Shown: in pieces, positions 24,001 through 35,930 of the stretch
Position numbering within the stretch: the first letter of the stretch is position 1
Layout of the letters: every line of letters starts with the position of its first letter
Source of the DNA: Colletes latitarsis
Lineage: Eukaryota; Arthropoda; Insecta; Hymenoptera; Colletidae
Assembly: GCF_051014445.1 (NCBI RefSeq)
Contig: NW_027488366.1
Span: 17,440,001 to 17,504,000, forward strand
Length of the DNA: 64,000 nt
Reading direction: 5' to 3'
Notes under the pieces: generated by a model
What the model was told of the DNA's origin: nothing
Databases searched by the model: none
Seen by the model: only the letters and a program-made list of their open reading frames with translations
Program-made: the position numbers and the translations under genes

Positions 24001-26537
24001 TTTAATTGACTGTTTCAGTGTGGTACCACATTACTACGTGATCCAATCCAGAAATAGCCCAGGCTCTAGCCATGAAGTATGAGAAATATGCGAAAGTATG
24101 AGCCTGATGAGGGCAAATCCTAGACCTAACCCAGACCTAACATGCGTTATTCTCTAAAATATTTCTCAAGACCAGGTTTAATTGAATGTTTCAGTGTGGT
24201 ACCACATTACTACGTTATCAAAACCAGAAAAAACCCAGGATCCGTTCAACAAGTATGTGAAAAACGCTAAACTGTGAGCCTGATGAGGGCAAATCTTAGA
24301 CCTAACCCAGACCTAAGATGCGTTATCCTCTAAAATATTTATCCAGACCAGGTTTCATTGAATGTTTCAGTGTGGTCCCACATTACTACGTGATCCAAAC
24401 CAGAAGAAACCCAGTATCTGTTCAACATGTATGAGAAATATGCGAAAGAATGAGCCTGATGAGAGCAAATTTCAGACCTAACCTAGACCTAACATGAATT
24501 ATTCTCTAAAATATTGATCGAAACCAGGTTTAGTCGACTGTTTCAGTGTGGTCCCACATTACTACGTGATCCAAACCAGAAAAAACCCAGGATCCGTTCA
24601 ACAAGTATGTGAAGAATGCGAAAGTATGGGTCTGATGATTGAAAATCCCAGGGCAAACCTAGACCTAACATGCGTTATCCTCTAAAATATTGATCCAAAC
24701 CAGGTTTAATGGACTGCTTCAGTGTGGTACCACTTTACTACGTGATCCAAAGCAGAAAAAACCCTCGATCAGGTCAACATGTATGTTAAAACTGCGGAAG
24801 TATGACCCTGATGTGGGCAAATCCCAGGCCTAACCTAGACCTAACATGCGTTGTCCTCTAAAATATAGATGGAAACCAGGTTTAATTGACTGTTTCAGTG
24901 TTGTACTTCATTACTACGTGATGCAATCCAGAAAAAGCCCAGGATCTAGCCATCAAGTATGAGAAATATGCGAAAGAATGAGCCTGATGAGAGCTAATCC
25001 CAAACCTTACCTAGACCTAACACGAATTATTCTCTAAAATATTGATCGAAACCAGGTTTAATTGACTGTTTCAGTGTTGTACTTCATTACTACGTGATCC
25101 AAACCCGAAAAAACCCAGGATCTGTTCAACATGTATGAGAAATATGCGTAAGAATGAGCCTGATGAGAGCAAATCCCAGACCTATCCTAGACCTAACATG
25201 AATTATTCTCTAAAATATTGATCGAAAACAGGTATACTTGACTGTTTCAGTGTGGTCCCACATTACTACGTGATCCAAACCAGAAGAAACCCAGGATCCG
25301 TACAACAAGTATGTGAAGAATGCGATAGTATGAGTCTGATGAGTGAAAATCCCAGACCTAACTTAGACCAAACATGCGTTATCCTCTAAAATATTGATCC
25401 AAACCAGGTTTAATGGACTGTTTCAGCGTGGTACCACACTACTACGTGATCCAAACCAGAAAAAACCCAGGATCTGTTCAACAAGTGTGTGAAAAACGCG
25501 AAAGTATGAGCCTGATGAGGGCAAATCCCAGACATGTCCAAGACCTAACTTGCGTTGTCCTCTAAGATATTGATGGAAACCAGGTTTAATTGACTGTTTC
25601 ACTGTTGTACTTCATTACTACGTGATGCAATCCAGAAAAAGCCCAGGATCTAGCCATCAAGTATGAGAAATATGCGAAAGAATGAGCCTGATGAGAGCAA
25701 ATCCTAGACCTAACCTAGAGCTAACATGCGTTATCCTCTAAAATATTGAGCCAAACCAGGTTTAATTGACTGTTTCAGCGTGGTCCCACATTACTACGTG
25801 ATCCAAACCAGAAAAAACCCAGGATCCGTTCAACAAGTATGTGAAGAATGCGAAAGTATGAGTCTGATGAGGTCAAATCCCAGACCTATCCCATACTTAA
25901 CTTGCGTTATCCTCTAAAATATTGATCGAAACCAGGTTTAATCGACTGTTTCAGCGTGGTACCACATTACTACGTGATACAATCCAGAAAAAGCCCAGGA
26001 TCTAGCCATCAAGTATGAGAAATATACGAAAGAATGAGCCTGATGAGAGCAAATCCCAGACCTAACCTAGACCTAACATGAATTATTCTCTAAAATATTG
26101 ATCAAAAACAGGTTTAATTGACTGTTTCAGTGTGGTACCACATTACTACGTGATCCAATCCAGAAATAGCCCAGGATCTAGCCATGAAGTATGAGAAATA
26201 TGCGAAAGTATGAGCCTGATGAGGGCAAATCCTAGACCTAACCCAGACCTAACATGCGTTATTCTGTAAAATTTTTATCAAGACCAGGTTTAATTGAATG
26301 TTTCATTGTGGTACCTCATTACTACGTGATCAAAACCAGAAAAAACCCAGGATCCGTTCAACAAGTATGTGAAGAATGCGAAAGTATGAGTCTGATGAGG
26401 GAAAATCTCAGGCCATTCCTAGACCTAACTTGCGTTGTCCTCTAAAATATTGATGGAAACCAGGTTTCATTGACTGTTTCAGTGTGATACCACATTACTA
26501 CGTGATGCAATCCAGAAAACGCCCAGGATCTAGCCAT
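21075..26537 (+). repeat. Tandem block duplication I, copy 2 (31 monomers)
   Basis: This is the adjacent near-identical copy of 15,795-21,074. It contains one additional monomer at about 24,255-24,430, an 'aacgctaaactg' copy continuing into 'ttatccagaccaggtttcat'. A related block further right (28.47-29.0 kb) also has this type of monomer between the same neighbours. The longer form is therefore probably the original, and copy 1 lost a monomer. Identity to copy 1 ends at 26,538, where 'tagccatcaag' replaces 'tagccatgaag'. Confidence 0.93.
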
Positions 26538-27661
26538 CAAGTATGAGAAATATGCGAAAGAATGAGCCTGATGAGAGCAAATCCCAGACCTAACCTAGAC
26601 CTAACATGAATTATTCTCTAAAATATTGATCGAAACCAGGTTTACTTGACTGCTTCAGTGTGGTCCCACATTACTACGTGATCCAAACCAGAAAAAACCC
26701 AGGATCTGTTCAACAAGTATGTGAAAAATGCGAAAGTATGAGCCTGATGAGGGCAAATCCCAGACATATCCCAGACCTAACTTGCGTTGTCCTCTAAGAT
26801 ATTGATGGAAACCAGGTTTAATTGACAGTTTCAGTGTTGTACTTCGTTACTACGTGATCCAAACCAGAAAAAACCCAGGATCCGTTCAACAAGTATGTGA
26901 AGAATGCGAAAGTATGAGTCTGATGAGGGAAAATCCCAGGCCTAACCTAGACCTAACATGCGTTATCCTCTAAAATATTGATCGAAACCAGGTTTAATCG
27001 ACTGTTTCAGCGTGGTACCACGTTACTACGTGATACAATCCAGAAACAGCCCAGGATCTAGCCATGAAGTATGAGAAATATGCGAAAGTATGAGCCTGAT
27101 GAGGGCAAATCCTAGACCTAACCCAAACCTAACATGCGTTATCCTCTAAAATATTTATCAAGACCAGGTTTAATTGAATGTTTCAGTGTGGTACCACATT
27201 ACTACGTGATCCAATCCAGAAATAGCCCAGGATCTAGCCATGAAGTATGAGAAATATGCGAAAGAATGAACCTGATGAGAGCAAATCCCAGACCTAACCT
27301 AGACCTAACATGAATTATTCTCTAAAATATTGATCGAAACCAGGTTTAATTGACTGTTTCAGTGTTGTACTACATTACTACGTGATGCAATCCAGAAAAA
27401 GCCCAGGATCTAGCCATGAAGTATGAGAAATATGCGAAAGTATGGGCCTGATGAGGGCAAATCCTAGATCTAACCCAGACCTAACATGTGTTATTCTGTA
27501 CAATTTTTATCAAGACCAGGTTTAATTGAATGTTTCATTGTGGTACCTCATTACTACGTGATCAAAACCAGAAAAAACCCAGGATCCGTTCAACAAGTAT
27601 GTGAAGAATGCGAAAGTATGAGTCTGATCAGTGAAAATCTCAGGCCTAACCTAGACCTAAC

Positions 27662-27837
27662 ATGCGTTATCCTCTAAAATATTGATCGAAACCTGGTTTA
27701 ATCGACTGTTTCAGTGTGGTACCACATTACTACGTGAACCAAACCAGAAAAAACCCAGGATCCGTTCAACAAGTATGTTAAAACTGCGACAGTATGACCC
27801 TGATGAGGGCAAATCTCAGGCCTAACCTAGACCTAAC
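27662..27837 (+). repeat. Monomer with D-type tail ('gttaaaactgcgac')
   Basis: This monomer begins like subfamily A, with 'gaaacctggtttaatcgac', but its right half reads 'caagtatgttaaaactgcga' and 'cagtatgaccctgatg'. That tail recurs near 9,816, 11,930, 15,985, 21,265, 33,050, 33,405, 47,130 and 47,485. It is usually followed by a 'cctctagaatattgatgg' B-type monomer. It is a useful marker for following block copies across the window. Confidence 0.85.
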
Positions 27838-28541
27838 ATGCGTTGTCCTCTAGAATATTGATGGAAACCAGGTTTAATTGACTGTTTCAGTGTTGCACTT
27901 CATTACTACGTGATGCAATCCAGAAAAAGCCCAGGATCTAGCCATCAAGTATGAGAAATATGCGAAAGAATGAACCTGATGAGAGCAAATCCCAGACCTA
28001 ACCTAGACCTAACATGAATTATTCTCTAAAATATTGATCGAAACCAGGTTTAATTGACTGTTTCAGTGTTGTACTACATTACTACGTGATGCAATCCAGA
28101 AAAAGCCCAGGATTTAGCCATCAAGTATGAGAAATATGCGAAAGAATGAGCCTGATGGGAGCAAATCCCTGACCTAACCTAGACCTAACATGAATTATTC
28201 TCTAAAATATTGATCAAAACCAGGTTTATTTGACTGTTTCAGTGTGGTACCAAATTACTACGTGATGCAATCCAGAAATAGCCCAGGATCTAGCCATGAA
28301 GTATGAGAAATATGCGAAAGTATGAGCCTGATGAGGGCAAATCCTAGACCTAACCCAGACCTAACATGCGTTATTCTCTAAAATATTTATCAAGACCAGG
28401 TTTAATTGAATGTTTCAGGGTGGTACCACATTACTACGTGATCAAAACCAGAAAAAACCCAGGATCCGTTCAACAAGTATGTGAAAAACGCTAAACTGTG
28501 AGCCTGATGAGGGCAAATCTTAGACCTAACCCAGACCTAAG

Positions 28542-28893
28542 ATGCGTTATCCTCTAAAATATTTATCCAGACCAGGTTTAATGGACTGTTTCAGTGTGGT
28601 ACCACACTACTTCGTGATCCAAACCAGAGAAAGCCCAGGATCTGTTCAAGAAGTATGTGAAAAACGCTAAACTGTGAACCTGATGAGGGCAAATCTTAGA
28701 CCTAACCCAGACCTAAGATGCGTTATCCTCTAAAATATTTATCCAGACCAGGTTTAATGGACTGTTTCAGTGTGGTACCACACTACTTCGTGATCCAAAC
28801 CAGAGAAAGCCCAGGATCTGTTCAAGAAGTATGTGAAAAACGCTAAATTTTGAGCCTGATGAGGGCAAATCTTAGACCTAACCCAGACCTAAG
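28542..28893 (+). repeat. Two adjacent near-identical monomers, subfamily C
   Basis: Monomers 28,542-28,717 and 28,718-28,893 are almost identical neighbours. Both carry 'ttatccagaccaggttta', the full GGTACC palindrome, 'ttcgtgatcc', 'cagagaaagcccagg', 'ttcaagaagtatgtgaa' and an 'aacgctaaa' tail followed by 'cttagacctaaccc'. They differ near 'ctgtgaacc' versus 'ttttgagcc'. The same subfamily pair occurs at 34,000-34,351, and a single related copy is at 16,398-16,573. This is a local single-monomer duplication inside the larger array. Confidence 0.9.
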
Positions 28894-28929
28894 ATGCGTT
28901 ATCCTCTAAAATATTTATCCAGACCAGGT

Positions 28930-31100
28930 TTCATTGAATGTTTCAGTGTGGTCCCACATTACTACGTGATCCAAACCAGAAGAAACCCAGTATCTGTTCA
29001 ACATGTATGAGAAATATGCGAAAGAATGAGCCTGATGAGAGCAAATCCCAGACCTAACCTAGACCTAACATGAATTATTCTCTAAAATATTGATCGAAAC
29101 CAGGTTTAGTCGACTGTTTCAGTGTGGTCCCACATTACTACGTGATCCAAACCAGAAAAAACCCAGGATCCGTTCAACAAGTATGTGAAGAATGCGAAAG
29201 TATGGGTCTGATGAGTGAAAATCCCAGGGCAAACCTAGACCTAACATGCGTTATCCTCTAAAATATTGATCCAAACCAGGTTTAATGGACTGTTTCAGTG
29301 TGGTACCACTTTACTACGTGATCCAAAGCAGAGAAAACCCTCGATCAGGTCAACATGTATGTTAAGACTGCGGAAGTATGACCCTGATGAGGGGAAATCC
29401 CAGGCCCTAACCTAGACATAACATGCGTTGTCCTCTAAAATATAGATGGAAACCAGGTTTAATTGACTATTTCAGTGTTGTACTTCATTACTACGTGATG
29501 CAATCCAGAAAAAGCCCAGGATCTAGCCATCAAGTATGAGAAATATGCGAAAGAATGAGCCTGATGAGAGCAAATCCCAAACCTAACCTAGACCTAACAC
29601 GAATTATTCTCTAAAATATTGATCGAAACCAGGTTTAATTGACTGTTTCAGTGTTGTACTTCATTACTACGTGATCCAAACCCGAAAAAACCCGGGATCT
29701 GTTCAACATGTATGAGAAATATGCGTAAGAATGAGCCTGATGAGAGCAAATCCCAGACCTATCCTAGACCTAACATGAATTATTCTCTAAAATATTGATC
29801 GAAAACAGGTATACTTGACTGTTTCAGTGTGGTCCCACATTACTACGTGATCCAAACCAGAAGAAACCCAGGATCCGTACAACAAGTATGTGAAGAATGC
29901 GATAGTATGAGTCTGATGAGTGAAAATCCCAGACCTAACCTAGACCAAACATGCGTTATCCTCTAAAATATTGATCCAAACCAGGTTTAATGGACTGTTT
30001 CAGCGTGGTACCACACTACTACGTGATCCAAACCAGAAAAAACCCAGGATCTGTTCAACAAGTGTGTGAAAAACGCGAAAGTATGAGCCTGATGAGGGCA
30101 AATCCCAGACATATCCCAGACCTAACTTGCGTTGTCCTCTAAGATATTGATGGAAACCAGGTTTAATTGACTGTTTCGGTGTTGTACTTCATTACTACGT
30201 GATGCAATCCAGAAAAAGCGCAGGATCTAGCCATCAAGTATGAGAAATATGCGAAAGAATGAGCCTGATGAGAGCAAATCCTAGACCTAACCTAGAGCTA
30301 ACATGCGTTATCCTCTAAAATATAGAGCCAAACCAGGTTTAATTGACTGTTTCAGCGTGGTCCCACATTACTACGTGATCCAAACCAGAAAAAACCCAGG
30401 ATCCGTTCAACAAGTATGTGAAGAATGCGAAAGTATGAGTCTGATGAGGTCAAATCCCAGACCTATCCCAGACTTAACTTGCGTTATCCTCTAAAATATT
30501 GATCGAAACCAGGTTTAATCGACTGTTTCAGCGTGGTACCACATTACTACGTGATACAATCCAGAAAAAGCCCAGGATCTAGCCATCAAGTATGAGAAAT
30601 ATACGAAAGAATGAGCCTGATGAGAGCAAATCCCAGACCTAACCTAGACCTAACATGAATTATTCTCTAAAATATTGATCAAAACCAGGTTTAATTGACT
30701 GTTTCAGTGTGATACCACATTACTACGTGATCCAATCCAGAAATAGCCCAGGATCTAGCCATGAAGTATGAGAAATATGCGAAAGTATGAGCCTGATGAG
30801 GGCAAATCCTAGACCTAACCCAGAACTAACATGCGTTATTCTGTAAAATTTTTATCAAGACCAGGTTTAATTGAATGTTTCATTGTGGTACCTCATTACT
30901 ACGTGATCAAAACCAGAAAAAACCCAGGATCCGTTCAACAAGTATGTGAAGAATGCGAAAGTATGAGTCTGTTCAGTGAAAATCTCAGGCCTTTCCTAGA
31001 CCTAACTCGCGTTGTCCTCTAAAATATTGATGGAAACCAGGTTTCATTGACTGTTTCAGTGTGATACCACATTACTACGTGATGCAATCCAGAAAACGCC
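28930..31100 (+). repeat. Diverged third relative of the end of block I
   Basis: Sequence from 24.35 to about 26.5 kb reappears here at an offset of 4,576 bp (26 x 176). The offset becomes 4,577 after an additional base in 'aggccctaacc' near 29,405. Shared marker variants include 'ggtttagtcgactg', 'ccctcgatcaggtcaac', 'aacccgaaaaaaccc', 'acaggtatacttgac' and the 'ctgtaaaatttttatc' monomer. Several private substitutions show it is older than the duplication at 15.8-26.5 kb. Confidence 0.87.
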
Positions 31101-34100
31101 CAGGATCTAGACATCAAGTATGAGAAATATGCGAAAGAATGAGCCTGATGAGAGCAAATCCCAGACCTAACCTAGAGCTAACATGCGTTATCCTCTAAAA
31201 TATTGATCGAAACCAGGTTTACTTGACTGCTTCAGTGTGGTCCCACATTACTACGTGATCCAAACCAGAAACAACCCAGGATCCGTTCAACAAGTATGTG
31301 AAGAATGCGAAAGTATGAGTCTGATGAGGGAAAATCCCAGGCCTAACCTAGACCTAACATGCGTTATCCTCTAAAATATTGATCGAAACCAGGTTTCATT
31401 GACTGTTTCAGTGTGATACTACATTACTACGTGATGCAATCCAGAAAACGCCCACGATCTAGCCATCAAGTATGAGAAATATGCGAAAGAATGAGCCTGA
31501 TGAGAACAAATCCGAGACCTAACCTAGAGCTAACATGCGTTATCCTCTAAAATATTGAGCGAAACCAGGTTTAATGGACTGTTTCAATGTGGTACCACAC
31601 TACTTCGTGAACCAACCCAGAAAAATCCCAGGATCTGTTCAACATGTATGAGAAATATGCGAAAGAATGAGCCTGATGAGAGCTTAGCCCAGACCTATCC
31701 TAGACCTAACATGAATTATTCTCTAAAATATTGATCGAAAACAGGTTTAATTGACTGTTTCAGTGTTGTACTTCATTACTACGTGATGCAATCCAGAAAA
31801 AGCCCAGGAGCTAGCCATCAAGTATGAGAAATATGCGAAAGAATGAGCCTGATGAGAGCAAATCCCAGGCCTAACCTAGACCTAACATGAATTATTCTCT
31901 AAAATATTGATCGAAACCAGGTTTACTTGACTGCTTCAGTGTGGTCCCACATTACTACGTGATCCAAACCAGAAAAAACCCAGGATCTGTTCAACAAGTA
32001 TGTGAAAAATGCGAAAGTATGAGCCTGATGAGGGCAAATCCCAGACATATCCCAGACCTAACTTGCGTTGTCCTCTAAGATATTGATGGAAACCAGGTTT
32101 AATTGAATGTTTCAGTGTTGTACTTCGTTACTACGTGATCCAAACCAGAAAAAACCCAGGATCCGTTCAACAAGTATGTGAAGAATGCGAAAGTATGAGT
32201 CTGATGAGGGAAAATCCCAGGCCTAACCTAGACCTAACATGCGTTATCCTCTAAAATATTGATCGAAACCAGGTTTAATCGACTGTTTCAGCGTGGTACC
32301 ACGTTACTACGTGATACAATCCAGAAACAACCCAGGATCTAGCCATGAAGTATGAGAAATATGCGAAAGTATGAGCCTGATGAGGGCAAATCCTAGACCT
32401 AACCCAAACCTAACATGCGTTATCCTCTAAAATATTTATCAAGACCAGGTTTAATTGAATGTTTCAGTGTGGTACCACATTACTACGTGATCCAATCCAG
32501 AAATAGCCCAGGATCTAGCCATGAAGTATGAGAAATATGCGAAAGAATGAACCTGATGAGAGCAAATCCCAGACCTAACCTAGACCTAACATGAATTATT
32601 CTCTAAAATATTGATCGAAACCAGGTTTAATTGACTGTTTCAGTGTTGTACTACATTACTACGTGATGCAATCCAGAAAAAGCCCAGGATCTAGCCATGA
32701 AGTATGAGAAATATGCGAAAGTATGGGCCTGATGAGGGCAAATCCTAGATCTAACCCAGACCTAACATGTGTTATTCTGTACAATTTTTATCAAGACCAG
32801 GTTTAATTGAATGTTTCATTGTGGTACCTCATTACTACGTGATCAAAACCAGAAAAAACCCAGGATCCGTTCAACAAGTAAGTGAAGAATGCGAAAGTAT
32901 GAGTCTGATCAGTGAAAATCTCAGGCCTAACCTAGACCTAACATGCGTTATCCTCTAAAATATTGATCGAAACCTGGTTTAATCGACTGTTTCAGTGTGG
33001 TAGCACATTACTATGTGATCCAAACCAGAAAATAACCCAGGATCCGTTCAACAAGTATGTTAAAACTGCGACAGTATGACCCTGATGAGGGCAAATCCCA
33101 GGCCTAACCTAGACCTAACATGCGTTGTCCTCTAGAATATTGATGGAAACCAGGTTTAATTGACTGTTTCAGTGTTGCACTTCATTACTACGTGATGCAA
33201 TCCAGAAAAAGCCCAGGATCTAGCCATCAAGTATGAGAAATATGCGAAAGGATGAACCTGATGAGAGCAAATCCCAGACCTAACCCAAACCTAACATGCG
33301 TTATCCTCTAAAATATTTATCAAGACCAGGTTTAATTGAATGTTTCAGTGTGGTACCACATCACTACGTGAACCAAACCAGAAAAAACCCAGGATCCGTT
33401 CAACAAGTATGTTAAAACTGCGACAGTATGACCCTGATGAGGGCAAATCTCAGGCCTAACCTAGACCTAACATGCGTTGTCCTCTAGAATATTGATGGAA
33501 ACCAGGTTTAATTGACTGTTTCAGTGTTGCACTTCATTACTACGTGATGCAATCCAGAAAAAGCCCAGGATCTAGCCATCAAGTATGAGAAATATGCGAA
33601 AGAATGAACCTGATGAGAGCAAATCCTAGACCTAACCTAGACCTAACATGAACTATTCTCTAAAATATTGATCGAAACCAGGTTTAATTGACTGTTTCAG
33701 TGTTGTACTACATTACTACGTGATGCAATCCAGAAAAAGCCCAGGATTTAGCCATCAAGTATGAGAAATGTGCGAAAGAATGAGCCTGATGGGAGCAAAT
33801 CCCTGACCTAACCTAGACCTAACATGAATTATTCTCTAAAATATTTATCAAGACCAGGTTTAATTGAATGTTGCAGTGTGGTACCACATTACTACGTGAT
33901 CAAAACCAGAAAAAACCCAGGATCCGTTCAACAAGTATGTGAAAAACGCTAAACTGTGAGCCTGATGAGGGCAAATCTTAGACCTAACCCAGACCTAAGA
34001 TGCGTTATCCTCTAAAATATTTATCCAGACCAGGTTTAATGGACTGTTTCAGTGTGGTACCACACTATTTCGTGATCCAAACCAGAGAAAGCCCAGGATC

Positions 34101-35930
34101 TGTTCAAGAAGTATGTGAAAAACGCTAAACTGTGAACCTGATGAGGGCAAATCTTAGACCTAACCAAGACCTAAGATGCGTTATCCTCTAAAATATTTAT
34201 CCAGACCAGGTTTAATGGACTGTTTCAGTGTGGTACCACACTACTTCGTGATCCAAGCCAGAGAAAGCCCAGGATCAGTTCAAGAAGTATGTGAAAAACG
34301 CTAAATTGTGAGCCTGATGAGGGCAAATCTTAGACCTAACCCAGACCTAAGATGCGTTATCCTCTAAAATATTTATCCAGACCAGGTTTCATTGAATGTT
34401 TCAGTGTGGTCCCACATTACTACGTGATCCAAACCAGAAAAAACCCAGTATCTGTTCAACATGTATGAGAAATATGCGAAAGAATGAGCCTGATGAGAGC
34501 AAATCCCAGACCTAACCTAGACCTAACATGAATTATTCTCTAAAATATTGATCGAAACCAGGTTTAGTCGACTGTTTCAGTGTGGTCCCACATTACTACG
34601 TGATCCAAACCAGAAAAAACCCGGGATCCGTTCAACAAGTATATGAAGAATGCGAAAGTATGAGTCTGATGAGGTCAAATCCCAGACCTATCCCAGACTT
34701 AACTTGCGTTATCCTCTAAAATATTGATCGAAACCAGGTTTAATCGACTGTTTCAGCGTGGTACCACATTACTACGTGATACAATCCAGAAACAGCCCAG
34801 GATCTAGCCATGAAGTATGAGAAATATGCGTAAGAATGAGCCTGATGAGAGCAAATCCCAGACCTATCCTAGACCTAACATGAATTATTCTCTAAAATAT
34901 TGATCGAAAACAGGTATACTTGACTGTCTCAGTGTGGCCCCACATTACTACGTGATCCAAACCAGAAGAAACCCAGGATCCGTTCAACAAGTATGTGAAG
35001 AATGCGATAGTATGAGTCTGATGAGTGAAAATCCCAGACCTAACCTAGACCAAACATGCGTTATCCTCTAAAATATTGATCCAAACCAGGTTTAATGGAC
35101 TGTTTCAGCGTGGTACCACACTACTACGTGATCCAAACCAGAAAAAACCCAGGATCTGTTCAACAAGTGTGTGAAAAACGCGAAAGTATGAGCCTGATGA
35201 GGGCAAATCCCAGACATATCCCAGACCTAACTTGCGTTGTCCTCTAAGATATTGATGGAAACCAGGTTTAATTGACTGTTTCGGTGTTGTACTTCATTAC
35301 TACGTGATGCAATCCAGAAAAAGCCCAGGATCTAGCCATCAAGTATGAGAAATATGCGAAAGAATGAGCCTGATGAGAGCAAATACCGGACCTAACCTAG
35401 ACCTTACATGCGCTATCCTCTAAAATACTGAGCGAAACCAGGTTTAATGGACTGTTTCAGTGTGGTACCACACTACTTCGTGATCCAAACCAGAAAAAAC
35501 CCAAGATCAGTTCAACAAGTATGTGAAAAACGCTAAACTGTGAGCCTGATGAGGGCAAATCTTAGACCTAACCCAGACCTAAGATGCGTTATCCTCTAAA
35601 ATATTGATCGAAACCAGGTTTAATCGACTGTTTCAGCGTGGTACCACATTACTACGTGATACAATCCAGAAAAAGCCCAGGATCTAGCCATCAAGTATGA
35701 GAAATATACGAAAGAATGAGCCTGATGAGAGCAAATCCCAGACCTAACCTAGACCTAACATGAATTATTCTCTAAAATATTGATCAAAACCAGGTTTAAT
35801 TGACTGTTTCAGTGTGGTACCACATTACTACGTGATCCAATCCAGAAATAGCCCAGGATCTAGCCATGAAGTATGAGAAATATGCGAAAGTATGGGCCTG
35901 ATGAGGGCAAATCCTAGATCTAACCCAGAC
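31100..35930 (+). repeat. Satellite block holding a possible progenitor of the A-B-C-D tetramer
   Basis: Monomers starting at 31,183, 31,359, 31,535, 31,711 and 31,887 correspond in order to types C, D, A, B, C of the tetramer amplified at 50-54 kb and 57-61 kb. Type A here has 'gaaccaacccagaaaaatcc' and 'gagcttagccc'. Type B has 'aaaacaggtttaattg' and 'ggagctagcc'. Type C has 'tttacttgactgcttc'. Type D has 'gtgatactac' and 'cgcccacgatc'. The remainder (31.82-34.65 kb) copies 26.5-29.2 kb, and 32.48-35.4 kb was itself copied to 46.56-49.0 kb. Confidence 0.82.

Larger units (their letters stand above)
26538..28930 (+). repeat. Satellite block related to 31.8-34.3 kb
   Basis: This block shares an ordered series of marker monomers with 31,820-34,350: 'tttacttgactgcttcag', 'gtaccacgttactacg', a 'ctgtacaatttttatc' monomer (27,486), the D-type tail, and 'ccaggatttagcc'. 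The offset is 5,281 bp at first and 5,458 bp further right, because whole monomers differ between the two. In the second block the D-tail/B-type dimer occurs twice (about 33.0-33.65 kb), but here only once. Divergence is greater than in block duplication I, so this is an older event. Confidence 0.85.
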
